Positions 17,910 to 27,205 of a stretch of 64,000 nucleotides of DNA are shown here, one piece after another. The notes under the pieces were generated by a model that was not told the origin of the DNA, did not search any database, and saw only the letters and a program-made list of their open reading frames with translations. Each line of letters begins with the position of its first letter. The first letter of the stretch is position 1. Both the position numbers and the translations under genes were made by a program. This DNA comes from Gammaproteobacteria bacterium UBA2679 (lineage in GTDB: Bacteria; Pseudomonadota; Gammaproteobacteria; Pseudomonadales; Oleiphilaceae), in the NCBI GenBank assembly GCA_002354735.1, contig DEMD01000016.1:236125-300124 (forward strand), written 5' to 3'.

Positions 17910-17961
17910 GATTAGTATCGCATTTACTAATTAGTAAATTTAGTACTAATCGATACTAATC
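17910..17961. promoter_or_regulatory. Cluster of nested TTAGTA/TACTAA palindromes
   Basis: Outer arms GATTAGTATCG (17910-17920) and CGATACTAATC (17951-17961) are perfect 11-bp inverted repeats. Inside lies a perfect 18-bp palindrome ATTTACTAATTAGTAAAT (17922-17939) and a 10-bp palindrome TTAGTACTAA (17940-17949). TTAGTA or its complement occurs six times in 52 bp. The site is 33 bp upstream of the ATPase pseudogene start and likely bound a dimeric repressor or an initiator protein. The remaining intergenic sequence up to 18124 shows nothing else recognisable. Confidence 0.7.
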
Positions 17962-18196
17962 GGGCTCTCCGGCGGCCCTTCGAGACTCGGCTGAGCTGCC
18001 GAACTGCTTCCGCAAGAGCAGGCAGAATGGCTATTCAGCCGAATGCAAGCTGGCAAGTGAAGATCAGAATACGCGGCAGGGTCACGGCAACTTGAGTTTA
18101 CTATTCAGACAACTAACCTGAAGGATGCGGATGCCGCGAAATTTGCATCGATCAGTCTTCATAATGGGCCATCCTATACACAGAGGTAACAGAGCG

Positions 18197-18757
18197 ATGC
18201 AGAAGAGAGCGGATTGGCGTGACCTCGTGAAAGAGCTCGGATGGAAAAAGAGGAATTGGGCAAAGGATGAGGTTGACTGTCGTAAGTATTTAGACAATAG
18301 AATGGCGAACGCGTTTATCAGAGCCAGTGGTGCTGGCCCCTATACTCTGACTACTGTCGCAGTTATTGAACTAGAGTATATTGCGGACTTAATCCGTATT
18401 TTAGGGCGCAAGTGTGGGAAGTTTGCAGGGTTCGTCTCGGAGCATCTGCCCTGGATAGAGACTGAGCAAATAGACTTGGCCGTTGTTACGCTTACACTAG
18501 ACCGGGCAGAACATTTTGCGCGCAATTTCGATGTGGAAGCGCATGAGAAAGCACTGCTCGACACAGCGTACTCGCCCCCCAATGGCCACAATTCGCCCAT
18601 GAGAACATTGGTCGCAACGAAGTATCGCCGTGTTGATATTCTGCGAGACTATTTGGAGGATCTAAGGTCTGAGCGTTACGAATTCTCTTTCAAGGAGCAG
18701 ATTATTTCGGTCGCGGAACTCGAGCGCCTTATCGCTCATGTTGAAAGCGACGCATAG
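18197..18757 (+). CDS. Hypothetical protein in variable zone
   Basis: I do not recognise this protein. It is mostly alpha-helical and soluble, with about 186 aa from ATG 18197. Charged stretches include WRDLVKELGWKKRNWAKDEV near the start. There is no signal peptide, membrane segment or known motif. The frame is open from ATG 18125; ATG 18131 has GAAGG (18120-18124) 6 bases upstream and ATG 18197 has GAGG 10 bases upstream. I favour 18197 because the extra N-terminus looks untranslated, but the longer form cannot be excluded. The gene is more A+T-rich than the flanking core genes, suggesting transfer. Confidence 0.55.
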   Translation: MQKRADWRDLVKELGWKKRNWAKDEVDCRKYLDNRMANAFIRASGAGPYTLTTVAVIELEYIADLIRILGRKCGKFAGFVSEHLPWIETEQIDLAVVTLTLDRAEHFARNFDVEAHEKALLDTAYSPPNGHNSPMRTLVATKYRRVDILRDYLEDLRSERYEFSFKEQIISVAELERLIAHVESDA

Positions 18758-18839
18758 CTACGCAGTAGACCCATGAGGCTGAAACCGAGCTGATAGCTGT
18801 GTATTTCAGTCCTCCTCACTCCAAAATTCAGGATAAGCA

Positions 18840-19190
18840 ATGTCATTTGATATTCTGGTAATAGAAAGAAGTAAAGTTGACCTTGAACAGCCAAGGGCAA
18901 CCTACAAGCAAATTGTAGAAGGCACTTTTGCAGATATCGAAACACGCTCTGCGGCAGTTGAGAAGACCTACAACGGTGTTAACATTTTGTACCGAGACAT
19001 GCACGGCTTTGACAATGAGGCTGGCGCTAAGCTTCCCTGGGTAGGCGGAGTGGTGCAAGGGAATTGCTATCTTTTATTCTGTATTTCCGCTGGCATAGAT
19101 AAGGTCGGCTTCATCGTTCAGGATCAGGCTGACACTAACGGCCTCGTGGTGTATGACCCGCAGGCAGATATGATCGTCGGTCCATTTTAA
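18840..19190 (+). CDS. Hypothetical protein in variable zone
   Basis: The 116-aa protein is unknown to me. It looks like a small soluble alpha/beta protein with a central hydrophobic strand, CYLLFCISAGIDKVGFIV (about 77-94). AGGA at 18830-18833 is 6 bases before the ATG, so the start is well supported. It follows the previous unknown gene by 82 bp on the same strand and could share its transcript. The two genes have no visible partner. Confidence 0.55.
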   Translation: MSFDILVIERSKVDLEQPRATYKQIVEGTFADIETRSAAVEKTYNGVNILYRDMHGFDNEAGAKLPWVGGVVQGNCYLLFCISAGIDKVGFIVQDQADTNGLVVYDPQADMIVGPF

Positions 19191-19193
19191 CTC

Positions 19194-19373
19194 TCAGCGC
19201 TCCACCAGTGCCTGGCATTCCGTTATAGCGCTCAAGTGATACGAGCGCACGGTAGTCAACTGGCCGTTCACATAGGTCTGCACCTCTTTGGCCTCTACCG
19301 GGCCTTCGATCTGCACCCGAGCCTGTTTTGGCTTACAAACTTCTTCAGCTTCTAAACCAGGATGTTGTCATTC
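19194..19373 (-). pseudogene. 3' remnant of an unrecognised gene
   Basis: A minus-strand frame without a usable start reads from a stop near 19373 to a TGA at 19194-19196. It includes QARVQIEGPVEAKEVQTYVN and ends SAITECQALVER. Its regular composition looks like real protein, so it is probably the tail of a gene truncated by rearrangement beside the tRNA. The rest of 19374-19469 shows nothing recognisable. Confidence 0.35.
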
Positions 19374-19469
19374 ATCTGCAACAATGCTGAAGAACCGATC
19401 TAGCGTGTGCATAAAGGGATCGCGGCGCTAATGCCAGATCACACGAAGGCGATCGATATTATGAAAAAA

Positions 19470-19546
19470 TGGTGGGCCCACCAGGACTTGAACCTGGGAC
19501 CTGCCGATTATGAGTCGGACGCTCTAACCAACTGAGCTATGGGCCC
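19470..19546 (-). tRNA. tRNA-Ile2 (anticodon CAU, lysidine type)
   Basis: The 77-base minus-strand sequence folds as a tRNA. The acceptor is GGGCCCA with UGGGCCC and an encoded ACCA end, the D-arm contains AGCTCAGTTGGTTAGAGC, the anticodon loop is CTCATAA and the T-loop GTTCAAGTC. The CAU anticodon could be Met or Ile2. C4-G69 and C5-G68, known determinants for TilS lysidine synthase, are present and the overall form resembles E. coli ileX, so Ile2 is preferred. It borders the variable zone and may be its integration point, though no repeat of its 3' end was seen. Confidence 0.88.
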
Positions 19547-19789
19547 TGAGACGCTGTCGCTACCCGAGAAAGAGTCGCAGCGTTTTGAGGAGGGCGGCAT
19601 TATACCTGCTCATCTCGCCCACGACCAGTAGGCGCGAGCGTTCATTATCGGCCCACAAAGCGTCGATCACCGCACGTTTCCATAGATATTCCGCCCCGCC
19701 TCGTCGAAACCGACGATCAGTAAGGCGTATGGCCTATGCTACTTTGCCGCCACGTCAATCGTCCCAAATATCAATAAGAGAGCGATGGA

Positions 19790-21226
19790 ATGCGTGTACT
19801 CACCCCAGTGAAGATTGTGGCGGCCAGCCTGTTTCTGCTCACGCTCAGTATTGCGGCCCATGCCGGCTTTACCGTCTCCGCTAGCCGTCTGGTCGACGGC
19901 AATGGCAATACCTTCGTCATGCGCGGCGTCAACGTCGCCCATGCTTGGTACCCGCAACAGACTAACCAGTCGCTGGCGAACATCGCCAGTCGCGGTGCCA
20001 ACACCGTTCGCGTCGTGCTCTCCAACGGCGTCCTCTGGTCGCGCACCCCAGAATCCCAGGTTCGCGACATCATCGCGCAGGCGAAGTCCAAAGGCCTGAT
20101 CGCCGTTCTGGAGGTGCACGACACCACGGGCTACGGCGAACAGACTGCCAGCACCATCAACCAGGCTGTGGACTACTGGCTCTCGATCAAGAGCGCGCTG
20201 GTCGGTCAGGAAGACTACGTCATCATCAATATTGCCAACGAGCCCTTCGGCAACCATCAGCCAGCGAGCGCCTGGGTCAACGGCCACATGAATGCGATCA
20301 AGCGTCTCCGCGATGCCGGCCTGAATCACACGCTTATGGTCGATGCCGCCAACTGGGGGCAGGACTGGCAGAACATCATGCGTAACAACGCGCAGACCGT
20401 TTTCAATAGCGACCCGCGCCGTAACACCATCTTCAGCGTCCACATGTACGACGTCTACCAGAGCGACCAGAGCGTCAGCAGCTACCTCGATTCGTTCAAG
20501 GCCAAGGGGCTTCATCTCGTCGTGGGCGAGTTCGCAGCTGATCACTTTGGCAAATATGTCGCGGCCAACTCAGTCATGTACCACACCCGTCGCCACGGCT
20601 ACGGCTACATCGGCTGGTCCTGGTCCGGAAACAGCAGCGACCTTCGCTCGCTCGACATCGTCAGCAATTTCAGCAACAACCTGACGTCGTGGGGCAACAT
20701 GCTGTTTAACGACGGCGAGAACGGCATCGTGAAGACTTCAAAAAAGGCCTCCGTGTTTACCAGGGCGCCAACGACACCTGGCACGCCTGTCGGTACCATA
20801 GCAGGCCGCTACACGCTGCAGGCCATGCACAGCGGCAAGTGTCTGGACGTGTATGCTGGAAGCATGGCCGCGGGTGCCAGCCTGACGCAATGGGATTGTC
20901 ACTGGGGCAGCAATCAGCAGTTCGATATCACCAACCTTGGCGATGGCACTTATGCAATGCGCGCGGTTCACAGCGGCAAGGTCGTCGATCTCGACTGGGG
21001 CCGCACCGTCAATGGCACCAATATCCTGCAGTGGAACTGGAGCGGCGCGAACAACCAGCGCTGGATCATGCGCGATGAGGGCAACGGTTACTACAGCGTA
21101 CGGGCGAAGAACAACGCCAACAGCTGCATGGACGTGACCGGCGGCTACCAGAGCAACGGTGCCAACGTCCAGTTATGGGCCTGCAACGGTAATCCACAGC
21201 AGCGCTGGAAACTCTTTAGAAGATAA
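19790..21226 (+). CDS. Secreted GH5 mannanase-like hydrolase with ricin-type domain
   Basis: The 478-aa enzyme has a Sec signal peptide (cleavage probably after AAHA, about 25). Its GH5 domain spans about 27-325 with the acid/base Glu in IINIANEPFGN (about 151) and the nucleophile Glu in LVVGEFAADH (about 246). The sequence resembles GH5 subfamily 8 endo-beta-1,4-mannanases; cellulase is the alternative. A C-terminal ricin-type beta-trefoil (CBM13-like, about 345-478) has three repeats ending LTQWDCHW, ILQWNWSG and QLWACNG. It precedes the glucose catabolism genes, suggesting polysaccharide use. Hairpins follow at 21227-21242 and about 21253-21280. Confidence 0.88.
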   Translation: MRVLTPVKIVAASLFLLTLSIAAHAGFTVSASRLVDGNGNTFVMRGVNVAHAWYPQQTNQSLANIASRGANTVRVVLSNGVLWSRTPESQVRDIIAQAKSKGLIAVLEVHDTTGYGEQTASTINQAVDYWLSIKSALVGQEDYVIINIANEPFGNHQPASAWVNGHMNAIKRLRDAGLNHTLMVDAANWGQDWQNIMRNNAQTVFNSDPRRNTIFSVHMYDVYQSDQSVSSYLDSFKAKGLHLVVGEFAADHFGKYVAANSVMYHTRRHGYGYIGWSWSGNSSDLRSLDIVSNFSNNLTSWGNMLFNDGENGIVKTSKKASVFTRAPTTPGTPVGTIAGRYTLQAMHSGKCLDVYAGSMAAGASLTQWDCHWGSNQQFDITNLGDGTYAMRAVHSGKVVDLDWGRTVNGTNILQWNWSGANNQRWIMRDEGNGYYSVRAKNNANSCMDVTGGYQSNGANVQLWACNGNPQQRWKLFRR

Positions 21227-21242
21227 GACACCTCCCAGTGTC
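21227..21242 (+). terminator. Weak hairpin after the GH5 gene
   Basis: GACAC-CTCCCA-GTGTC forms a 5-bp stem directly after the stop codon and is followed by CCTTTTGG. A second imperfect hairpin (TGCACGGAC with GTCTGTGCA) follows at about 21253-21280. Together they may end transcription of the GH5 gene. Confidence 0.35.
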
Positions 21243-21414
21243 CCTTTTGGTTGCACGGACTTCCCCTGGGTCTGTGCAGCCACTTTTAGCCCTCTGACCC
21301 TCCCCCTGAGCCACCCTTCGCCATCCGGCAGTGTGCGTATGATTCGGAAAGTTGTATCCTCCCTTGCAATGCCAGTTCATCCGGCAATCCTCAACATCGT
21401 CAAGTGGAGCCCCA

Positions 21415-21873
21415 ATGCCCAGTCTCAACAGAATTCTGTCCGTCTTTCTTGTCACCATAACCTTGCTGCTGGCCGGTTGCGCCACCTCTGGTGGTGAGGC
21501 TACTAACAAGAGCGGCAAGCCTGATCTGAGCCAGACGCTGTACCTCCGTGGCATGTTCACCTGGTGGGATGCGGACGACGCCTACAAGGTCCAGCGTGTG
21601 GGAGAAGATCTCTACAAGGCCACTGCCAAACTGGAAGCCGACGGCCAGCCATACGAATTCAAATTCGCAGACGCCTCCTGGTCGCCGGGCACCAACTGTG
21701 GTTTCCTCAATCCTGAAGACAAGGAAGTCGAGCTTGGCAGGAAGTTGATGGCCAACTGCTCGTCCAAGTTTGAGAACTTCTACTTCATTCCCGAAGAGAC
21801 AGCTGAATACGAGTTCTATTTTGACGACTCGGGCGAAACCCCTGTGGTGTATGTTCAGAAGGCTGAATCGTAA
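21415..21873 (+). CDS. Small lipoprotein with carbohydrate-binding-like domain
   Basis: The 152-aa product has a lipoprotein signal with lipobox LAGC (Cys about 20). The mature part, [19 protein letters not shown] and following, looks like the beta-sandwich modules found at the N-terminus of pullulanases and related glucan enzymes, but there is no catalytic domain. GGAG at 21406-21409, 5 bases upstream, sets ATG 21415 over the longer frame from 21352. It precedes zwf by 20 bp, so it is probably in the same transcript. A role in sugar polymer binding is inferred. Confidence 0.7.
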   Translation: MPSLNRILSVFLVTITLLLAGCATSGGEATNKSGKPDLSQTLYLRGMFTWWDADDAYKVQRVGEDLYKATAKLEADGQPYEFKFADASWSPGTNCGFLNPEDKEVELGRKLMANCSSKFENFYFIPEETAEYEFYFDDSGETPVVYVQKAES

Positions 21874-21893
21874 CGCATACGGGGACAAAACGG

Positions 21894-23360
21894 ATGAAAG
21901 ACAAGCAGGCGTCGCTGGATACCGACTTTGCACTTTTTGGCGCAGGCGGCGACCTGTCACTGCGCAAGCTCATGCCGGCGCTGTATCACCTTGACGCCCA
22001 GGGCTTGCTCACGCCGCAGACCCGTATTATTGCTATCGCCCGTGAGCCATTCACCACCGACAGCTTCATCGCAAAGGTGGCTGCTAAACTCCGCACTGCC
22101 AGCGAGACGCCGTCTGATGATGTTCTCGAACGCTTCACCGCGCGCGTCACGTATCTGGAAATGGATCTCGCGGATGCTGAAACCTACGCCACACTCCAGA
22201 AGCTATTGAACGAGCGCCCGAACAACCGCCTTGTGGCCTACTACGCGCTGCCGGCCTCTCTGTTCGAAACAGTATCGCAGCATCTCAAGACCAGTGGCTG
22301 TGCTGACGCCACCACACGCATCGTCGCGGAAAAACCCATCGGCCACGACCTCGAATCATCTACTGAGGTGAACGATGCCCTGGCGGCCTGTTTTGACGAG
22401 CGCCAGATCTACCGCATCGATCACTATCTTGGCAAGGAGACGGTGCAGAACCTCATTGCGCTTCGCTTTGCCAATTCCTTGTTCGGTAATAGCTGGGATG
22501 AGCGCTCGGTTTCCCATGTCGAAATCACAGTAGCCGAGGAAGTTGGTATCGAAGGCCGCTGGGGGTATTTCGATAAGGCCGGTCAACTACGCGACATGGT
22601 GCAGAATCATATGCTCCAGCTGTTGTGCCTGGTGGCGATGGATCCGCCGGCCGATTTGTCGGCTCAGGCTATTCGTGACGAAAAGGTGAGGGTGCTGAAA
22701 GCACTTGGTGAGGTCGACATCACCACTGATGCGGTTCGGGGCCAGTACGGCGCTGGAACGAGCGGCGGCAAACAGGTGCCCGGCTATCTCCAGGAAGAGG
22801 GCGCCAACAAGACCAGTAACACCGAGACCTTCGTGGCCATCAAAGCTCGTGTAAATAACTGGCGCTGGTCCGGCGTACCCTTTTACCTGCGTACCGGTAA
22901 GCGGCTGCCGGAGAAGCTCTCGCAGATCGTGATACATCTCAAACCCGCGCCGCACTATATTTTCGATGCCGCGCAGGCCCATCTGGCGGGCAACCGGCTC
23001 GTCATCCGCATCCAGCCTGACGAAGGGATACAGCTGCAGGTCCTGCTGAAAGATCAAGGCATCGAAAAGGACCGACGTCTGCGAGAAGGCCCCCTCGATT
23101 TCAGTTTCCGCGAGGAACATGGCGCTGCGCGAATTCCCGATGCCTACGAACGACTCCTGTGGGAAGTCCTGCAGGGCAAGCAATCGCTCTTTGTACGGCG
23201 CGATGAAATCGAACATGCCTGGCGCTGGTGCGATCGCCTCATCGAAGCCTGGGCCAAGGCTGACGAAGCACCCAAAAAGTATCCCGCCGGTAGTTGGGGG
23301 CCCTCAGCCGCTGTTGCGCTCATCAGCCGCGATGGCTTTAGCTGGCATGATATGGAGTAG
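21894..23360 (+). CDS. zwf: Glucose-6-phosphate 1-dehydrogenase
   Basis: Zwf oxidises glucose 6-phosphate to 6-phosphogluconolactone with NAD(P)+, the entry to the Entner-Doudoroff pathway. The N-terminal nucleotide fold is [18 protein letters not shown] and the substrate site is [13 protein letters not shown] (about 175-187). The length (488 aa) is normal. It heads zwf-glk-edd-eda; the usual pgl gene for the lactonase is absent from this cluster. The glk start is 8 bp downstream of its stop. Confidence 0.97.
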   Translation: MKDKQASLDTDFALFGAGGDLSLRKLMPALYHLDAQGLLTPQTRIIAIAREPFTTDSFIAKVAAKLRTASETPSDDVLERFTARVTYLEMDLADAETYATLQKLLNERPNNRLVAYYALPASLFETVSQHLKTSGCADATTRIVAEKPIGHDLESSTEVNDALAACFDERQIYRIDHYLGKETVQNLIALRFANSLFGNSWDERSVSHVEITVAEEVGIEGRWGYFDKAGQLRDMVQNHMLQLLCLVAMDPPADLSAQAIRDEKVRVLKALGEVDITTDAVRGQYGAGTSGGKQVPGYLQEEGANKTSNTETFVAIKARVNNWRWSGVPFYLRTGKRLPEKLSQIVIHLKPAPHYIFDAAQAHLAGNRLVIRIQPDEGIQLQVLLKDQGIEKDRRLREGPLDFSFREEHGAARIPDAYERLLWEVLQGKQSLFVRRDEIEHAWRWCDRLIEAWAKADEAPKKYPAGSWGPSAAVALISRDGFSWHDME

Positions 23361-23368
23361 TCAAAGCA

Positions 23369-24415
23369 ATGAACTCGTACGCACTCGTCGGTGATATCGG
23401 TGGCACCAACGCCCGTTTTGCCTTAATTGATCAGAAGCTTGATCAGCAGGCCGATGCCCCGCAGGCAGGATCGAATCTCCTTGCGGTCGCCACTTTGCCC
23501 TGCGCGGATTACGACAATATCGACGAAGCCATCCGCAGCTATCTGAAGGATCAATCGCTCGATGGCGTTGCACAAGCCAGCCTGGCCTTTGCCTGCCCGG
23601 TCAACAAGCCCGACATCGTCATGACCAACAATCACTGGCGCTTCAACAAGCAAGCCATGCGCAGTGCCATGGGCTTCGAGCGCTTCGCCATTGTCAACGA
23701 CTTCACCGCGATGGCGCTGGGTGTAAGTGTGGTCCGTGAACTCGGCGGTGATCTCTTGCGCGAGGTTGGCACGGTCGACGAGACCGCGGTGTCCCAATCA
23801 GCACCACAGCTCGTGATTGGTCCCGGCACAGGGCTCGGGGTTTCTGCACTCATCAACGTTAACGATGAATGGCTGCCGCTCGCGACCGAAGGCGGCCACA
23901 CCAGCTTCGCCCCGACGACCGATCACGAAGTCGCCATGCTGAAGATCCTGCTGAAGAAATATGGCCGAGTCTCTATCGAACGCCTCGTGTCTGGAAGCGG
24001 CTTACTGAACATCTACGAGTGTCATGCTGAACTTGCCGGTGAGCCTGCGCGTTATCATTCGCCGGCCGACGTCACTGCTGCGGCCCTGGGCGCCGATCGT
24101 ACGCCTAACGCCCTAGCGCTGGCGGCGCTGAACCACTTCTGCGAGCTGCTGGGGCGAGTCGCGGGTGATGCCGTGCTCACCATTGGAGCCTTCGGCGGGG
24201 TCCATATCTGCGGTGGCATCGTCCCGCGCATGATTGATTTCTTCTTGGCCAGTCAGTTCAGAACGGCCTTCGAAGACAAGGGTCGAATGGCGCATCTGCT
24301 CAAGGCGACGCCGACGTACGTAGTGATGGACGGGCTCGCCGGCCTTCGTGGCGCCGCGGCCGCACTCAGCAATCCCTTCATCCGCAGCGGGAGTCAGGTC
24401 CAGCCTGGGCTCTAG
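23369..24415 (+). CDS. glk: Glucokinase
   Basis: The product phosphorylates free glucose with ATP. The ROK-unrelated Glk family signature VGDIGGTNARFALID opens the protein, and IGPGTGLGVSALI (about 150-162) and the glucose-binding ATEGGHTSFAP (about 172-182) are visible. The length of 348 aa is slightly above E. coli Glk (321). It sits between zwf and edd, so glucose from outside can be fed directly into the Entner-Doudoroff route. Confidence 0.95.
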   Translation: MNSYALVGDIGGTNARFALIDQKLDQQADAPQAGSNLLAVATLPCADYDNIDEAIRSYLKDQSLDGVAQASLAFACPVNKPDIVMTNNHWRFNKQAMRSAMGFERFAIVNDFTAMALGVSVVRELGGDLLREVGTVDETAVSQSAPQLVIGPGTGLGVSALINVNDEWLPLATEGGHTSFAPTTDHEVAMLKILLKKYGRVSIERLVSGSGLLNIYECHAELAGEPARYHSPADVTAAALGADRTPNALALAALNHFCELLGRVAGDAVLTIGAFGGVHICGGIVPRMIDFFLASQFRTAFEDKGRMAHLLKATPTYVVMDGLAGLRGAAAALSNPFIRSGSQVQPGL

Positions 24416-24496
24416 CGTCGTACTTGCCTGTATCAGGCTTGTAGTCAGATTAAGGTCTCAGCACATCAGATAGTCAGCTCCAGGAGGCAGGGAATA

Positions 24497-26452
24497 GTGA
24501 GTACTACAACATCAAGCTCGGCGCAGGCGCCCTCAAAAGCACTCGCCGAGATCACCGCCCGGATCGAAGCGCGCAGTCGGTCGCACCGGCAGGCGTACCT
24601 GAACCGCATGCGGCATTCCCGCGACACCTTCGAGCGCCGCGAGAAGCTTTCTTGTGGCAACTTCGCACACGGCATCGCCGCCTGCAGCACTGAAGAAAAG
24701 AATACCCTGGTCATGGCGAATGCCGCCAACGTGGGTATCGTGACGGCCTACAACGATATGCTTTCGGCTCACCAGCCCTACGAGCACTATCCCGAGCTCG
24801 TCCGACAAGCCGCGCGAGGCATGGGTTGTACCGCTCAGGTCGCTGGCGGCGTGCCCGCCATGTGCGATGGTGTCACGCAGGGCCAGGCAGGCATGGATCT
24901 GTCGTTGCTCAGCCGCGACATCATCGCCATGACGACGGCCATAGCGCTGTCCCATAACATGTTCGACAGCGTGGTGTGTCTCGGCATCTGCGACAAGATC
25001 GTGCCGGGCCTGTTTATCGGATCATTGGCCTTTGGCTATCTGCCGACAGTATTTCTGCCAGCCGGGCCGATGCCGAGCGGTATACCCAACAGCGAGAAAG
25101 GCCGCATCAGACAGCTCTATGCCGAAGGCCAGGTGGGACGCGACGAGCTCCTCAAGGCCGAGATGGGTTCCTATCATTCTGCTGGTACCTGTACCTTCTA
25201 CGGCACCGCGAACACCAATCAGATGATGATGGAGTTCATGGGGCTGCAACTCCCGGGCGGCTCATTCGTCAACCCCGGCACCCCACTGCGTCGTGCCCTG
25301 ACCACCCTTGGCGTCGAACAGGCGATTCGCAATTCGGACAAGGGCAGTAGCTACCGCCCGATGATGGACATCGTCGGGGTCGAAAGTATCGTCAACGCCA
25401 TGGTCGGTCTGCTGGCGACGGGTGGTTCGACCAATCACACCATACACCTTGTGGCGATGGCCCAGGCTGCCGGTGTCTTGATCGACTGGCAGGACTTCAG
25501 CGATCTCAGCAAGATCATTCCGCTGATGGCGCGGGTCTATCCAAATGGCGACGCTGATGTGAATCACTTCCATGCTGCTGGCGGAGTGGTGTTCATGATT
25601 CGTGAGCTGCTCGAGCACGGCTTGCTCCACGACAAGGTCGACACCATGCTTGGCGAAGGGCTCTACGACCATTACACCAAGGAGCCATTCCTGGAGAATG
25701 ATGGGTCAATCCGTTGGGAGCCGGGCTCGCGGGAAACTGGTGACAAGGATATCCTCAAGACAGTGGCCGAACCCTTTCAGAAAGAGGGTGGTCTGGAGCT
25801 GTTGAAGGGCAACCTCGGCAACAGCATCATCAAGGTCTCGGCTGTTGCCGACAAGCATCGTTACGTCCGCGCGCCGGCCCGTGTTTTCCATAGCCAGCAT
25901 GAGGCTGTCGATGCTTACACCGCTGGCAAGCTGAATCAGGATGTAGTTGTTGTGCTCAACTACCAGGGTCCCAAGGCCTGCGGGATGCCTGAGCTGCATA
26001 AATTAACGCCGCCGCTCTCCAGTTTGCAGAGCAAGGGCTTCGCAGTGGCGCTGGTGACGGACGGACGCATGTCAGGCGCCTCAGGCAAGGTCCCGGCTGC
26101 CATTCACGTCTCGCCGGAAGCGCTCGATGGCGGCCCAATCAGCCTGGTGCGTGATGGCGATATAATCGAAGTTGACTCCCTGAACGGCAAATTGCTTCTC
26201 GAAGTCGATGAGGCTGAGCTGGAGCGTCGCCGCGCAGAGATCGTCGTCCCTGATCTCAGCGCCAACGAATGGGGGCTTGGCCGGGAATTGTTCGCACCTA
26301 TGCGCGCTGCCATGAGCAAAGCAGAATCAGGCGCAAGCTTCTTCACTCAAACCTGGACCGGGCTCACCGAACAGACTCTGAATATCGACGGGTCCGCTGC
26401 GGTGCCGGGTTACGGCACCGAGCCAGGCAAGAAGGCAGGCACACAGTCATGA
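24497..26452 (+). CDS. edd: 6-phosphogluconate dehydratase
   Basis: Edd dehydrates 6-phosphogluconate to KDPG using an iron-sulfur cluster. The IlvD/Edd family motifs are seen: [11 protein letters not shown] (about 122-132), [10 protein letters not shown] (about 161-170) and the C-terminal [18 protein letters not shown]. The length of 651 aa is somewhat above the usual 603-608 because of a C-terminal tail. It starts with GTG 24497, with AGGAGG (24482-24487) 9 bases upstream. The stop overlaps eda by ATGA. Confidence 0.96.
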   Translation: MSTTTSSSAQAPSKALAEITARIEARSRSHRQAYLNRMRHSRDTFERREKLSCGNFAHGIAACSTEEKNTLVMANAANVGIVTAYNDMLSAHQPYEHYPELVRQAARGMGCTAQVAGGVPAMCDGVTQGQAGMDLSLLSRDIIAMTTAIALSHNMFDSVVCLGICDKIVPGLFIGSLAFGYLPTVFLPAGPMPSGIPNSEKGRIRQLYAEGQVGRDELLKAEMGSYHSAGTCTFYGTANTNQMMMEFMGLQLPGGSFVNPGTPLRRALTTLGVEQAIRNSDKGSSYRPMMDIVGVESIVNAMVGLLATGGSTNHTIHLVAMAQAAGVLIDWQDFSDLSKIIPLMARVYPNGDADVNHFHAAGGVVFMIRELLEHGLLHDKVDTMLGEGLYDHYTKEPFLENDGSIRWEPGSRETGDKDILKTVAEPFQKEGGLELLKGNLGNSIIKVSAVADKHRYVRAPARVFHSQHEAVDAYTAGKLNQDVVVVLNYQGPKACGMPELHKLTPPLSSLQSKGFAVALVTDGRMSGASGKVPAAIHVSPEALDGGPISLVRDGDIIEVDSLNGKLLLEVDEAELERRRAEIVVPDLSANEWGLGRELFAPMRAAMSKAESGASFFTQTWTGLTEQTLNIDGSAAVPGYGTEPGKKAGTQS

Positions 26453-27117
26453 CCGGATCGATGACCGAACTCTACTCGCCCCAGTTCAAGCCTACCGAAG
26501 CGCTGTTCAACCGCTCGCCCATCATTGCGGTGGTGAGTATCGACAGGCTTGAGAATGCCGTTCCCATCGCTCAGGCTCTGGCCGAGGGCGGAGTGGATGT
26601 CATCGAGGTGACCCTTAGAACCAAGAGCGCCCTCAAGGCCATCGAGGCGATAGCTCGCGAAGTCTCCCATGTCGCTGTGGGTGCTGGCACTGTCTGTGAT
26701 CGAACACAGCAACAGGCTGTACTGGATGCCGGTGCCCAGTTCGCCTTCAGTCCTGGCGCCACGCTGGAGCTTCTCGAAGCCTACCAGGATTCGCCAATAC
26801 CCTTTGTGCCTGGCGTATCCAGCGCGACCGAAGTGCTCACTGCAAAGTCGTATGGTTACTACCATATGAAATTGTTTCCGGCCGAGGTGGTTGGTGGACG
26901 CGCACTGTTGAAGGCGCTCGGCGCACCTATACCTGAGGTCCGCTTCTGCCCTACAGGCGGCGTTCGTATGGAGACTGCTGCTGATTACCTGGCACTACCG
27001 AACGTCAGCTGTGTCGGCGGCTCCTGGCTACTGCCAGCTGATGTGCAGGCTAGCGGCAACTGGGCAGAAGTCACCCGTCTGGCGAAGGCCTCGTTGGCGC
27101 AACTCAAACAAACCTGA
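26449..27117 (+). CDS. eda: KDPG aldolase
   Basis: Eda cleaves 2-keto-3-deoxy-6-phosphogluconate to pyruvate and glyceraldehyde 3-phosphate. The Schiff-base lysine is in YYHMKLFPAEVVGG (about 142) and the catalytic Glu in VIEVTLRT (about 50). ATG 26449 overlaps the edd stop (ATGA), giving 222 aa; ATG 26461 is a close alternative. The protein is complete. It ends the operon, followed by a strong terminator at 27164. Confidence 0.96.
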   Translation: MTGSMTELYSPQFKPTEALFNRSPIIAVVSIDRLENAVPIAQALAEGGVDVIEVTLRTKSALKAIEAIAREVSHVAVGAGTVCDRTQQQAVLDAGAQFAFSPGATLELLEAYQDSPIPFVPGVSSATEVLTAKSYGYYHMKLFPAEVVGGRALLKALGAPIPEVRFCPTGGVRMETAADYLALPNVSCVGGSWLLPADVQASGNWAEVTRLAKASLAQLKQT

Positions 27118-27163
27118 GCACTGCCCGAACATGCCGCTTCTTTCGAGCGGAATCGCAGGCACA

Positions 27164-27189
27164 AAAAAGCCGCTTCGCAGCGGCTTTTT
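27164..27189. terminator. Bidirectional rho-independent terminator between eda and rpoD
   Basis: AAAAAGCCGCT (27164-27174), loop TCGC and AGCGGCTTTTT (27179-27189) form a perfect 11-bp stem with A and T runs at both ends. It can stop eda transcripts on the plus strand and rpoD transcripts on the minus strand. Confidence 0.93.
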
Positions 27190-27205
27190 CAATTTTTCGA
27201 CAGAA

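Noticed and set aside
19470..19546. tRNA-Met as identity of the CAU tRNA
   Set aside because: C4-G69 and C5-G68 and the overall resemblance to ileX favour the lysidine-modified Ile2 tRNA.
22587..23216. Open frame antisense to zwf (209 codons)
   Set aside because: Mirror frame of a clear enzyme gene; no ribosome binding site or motif.
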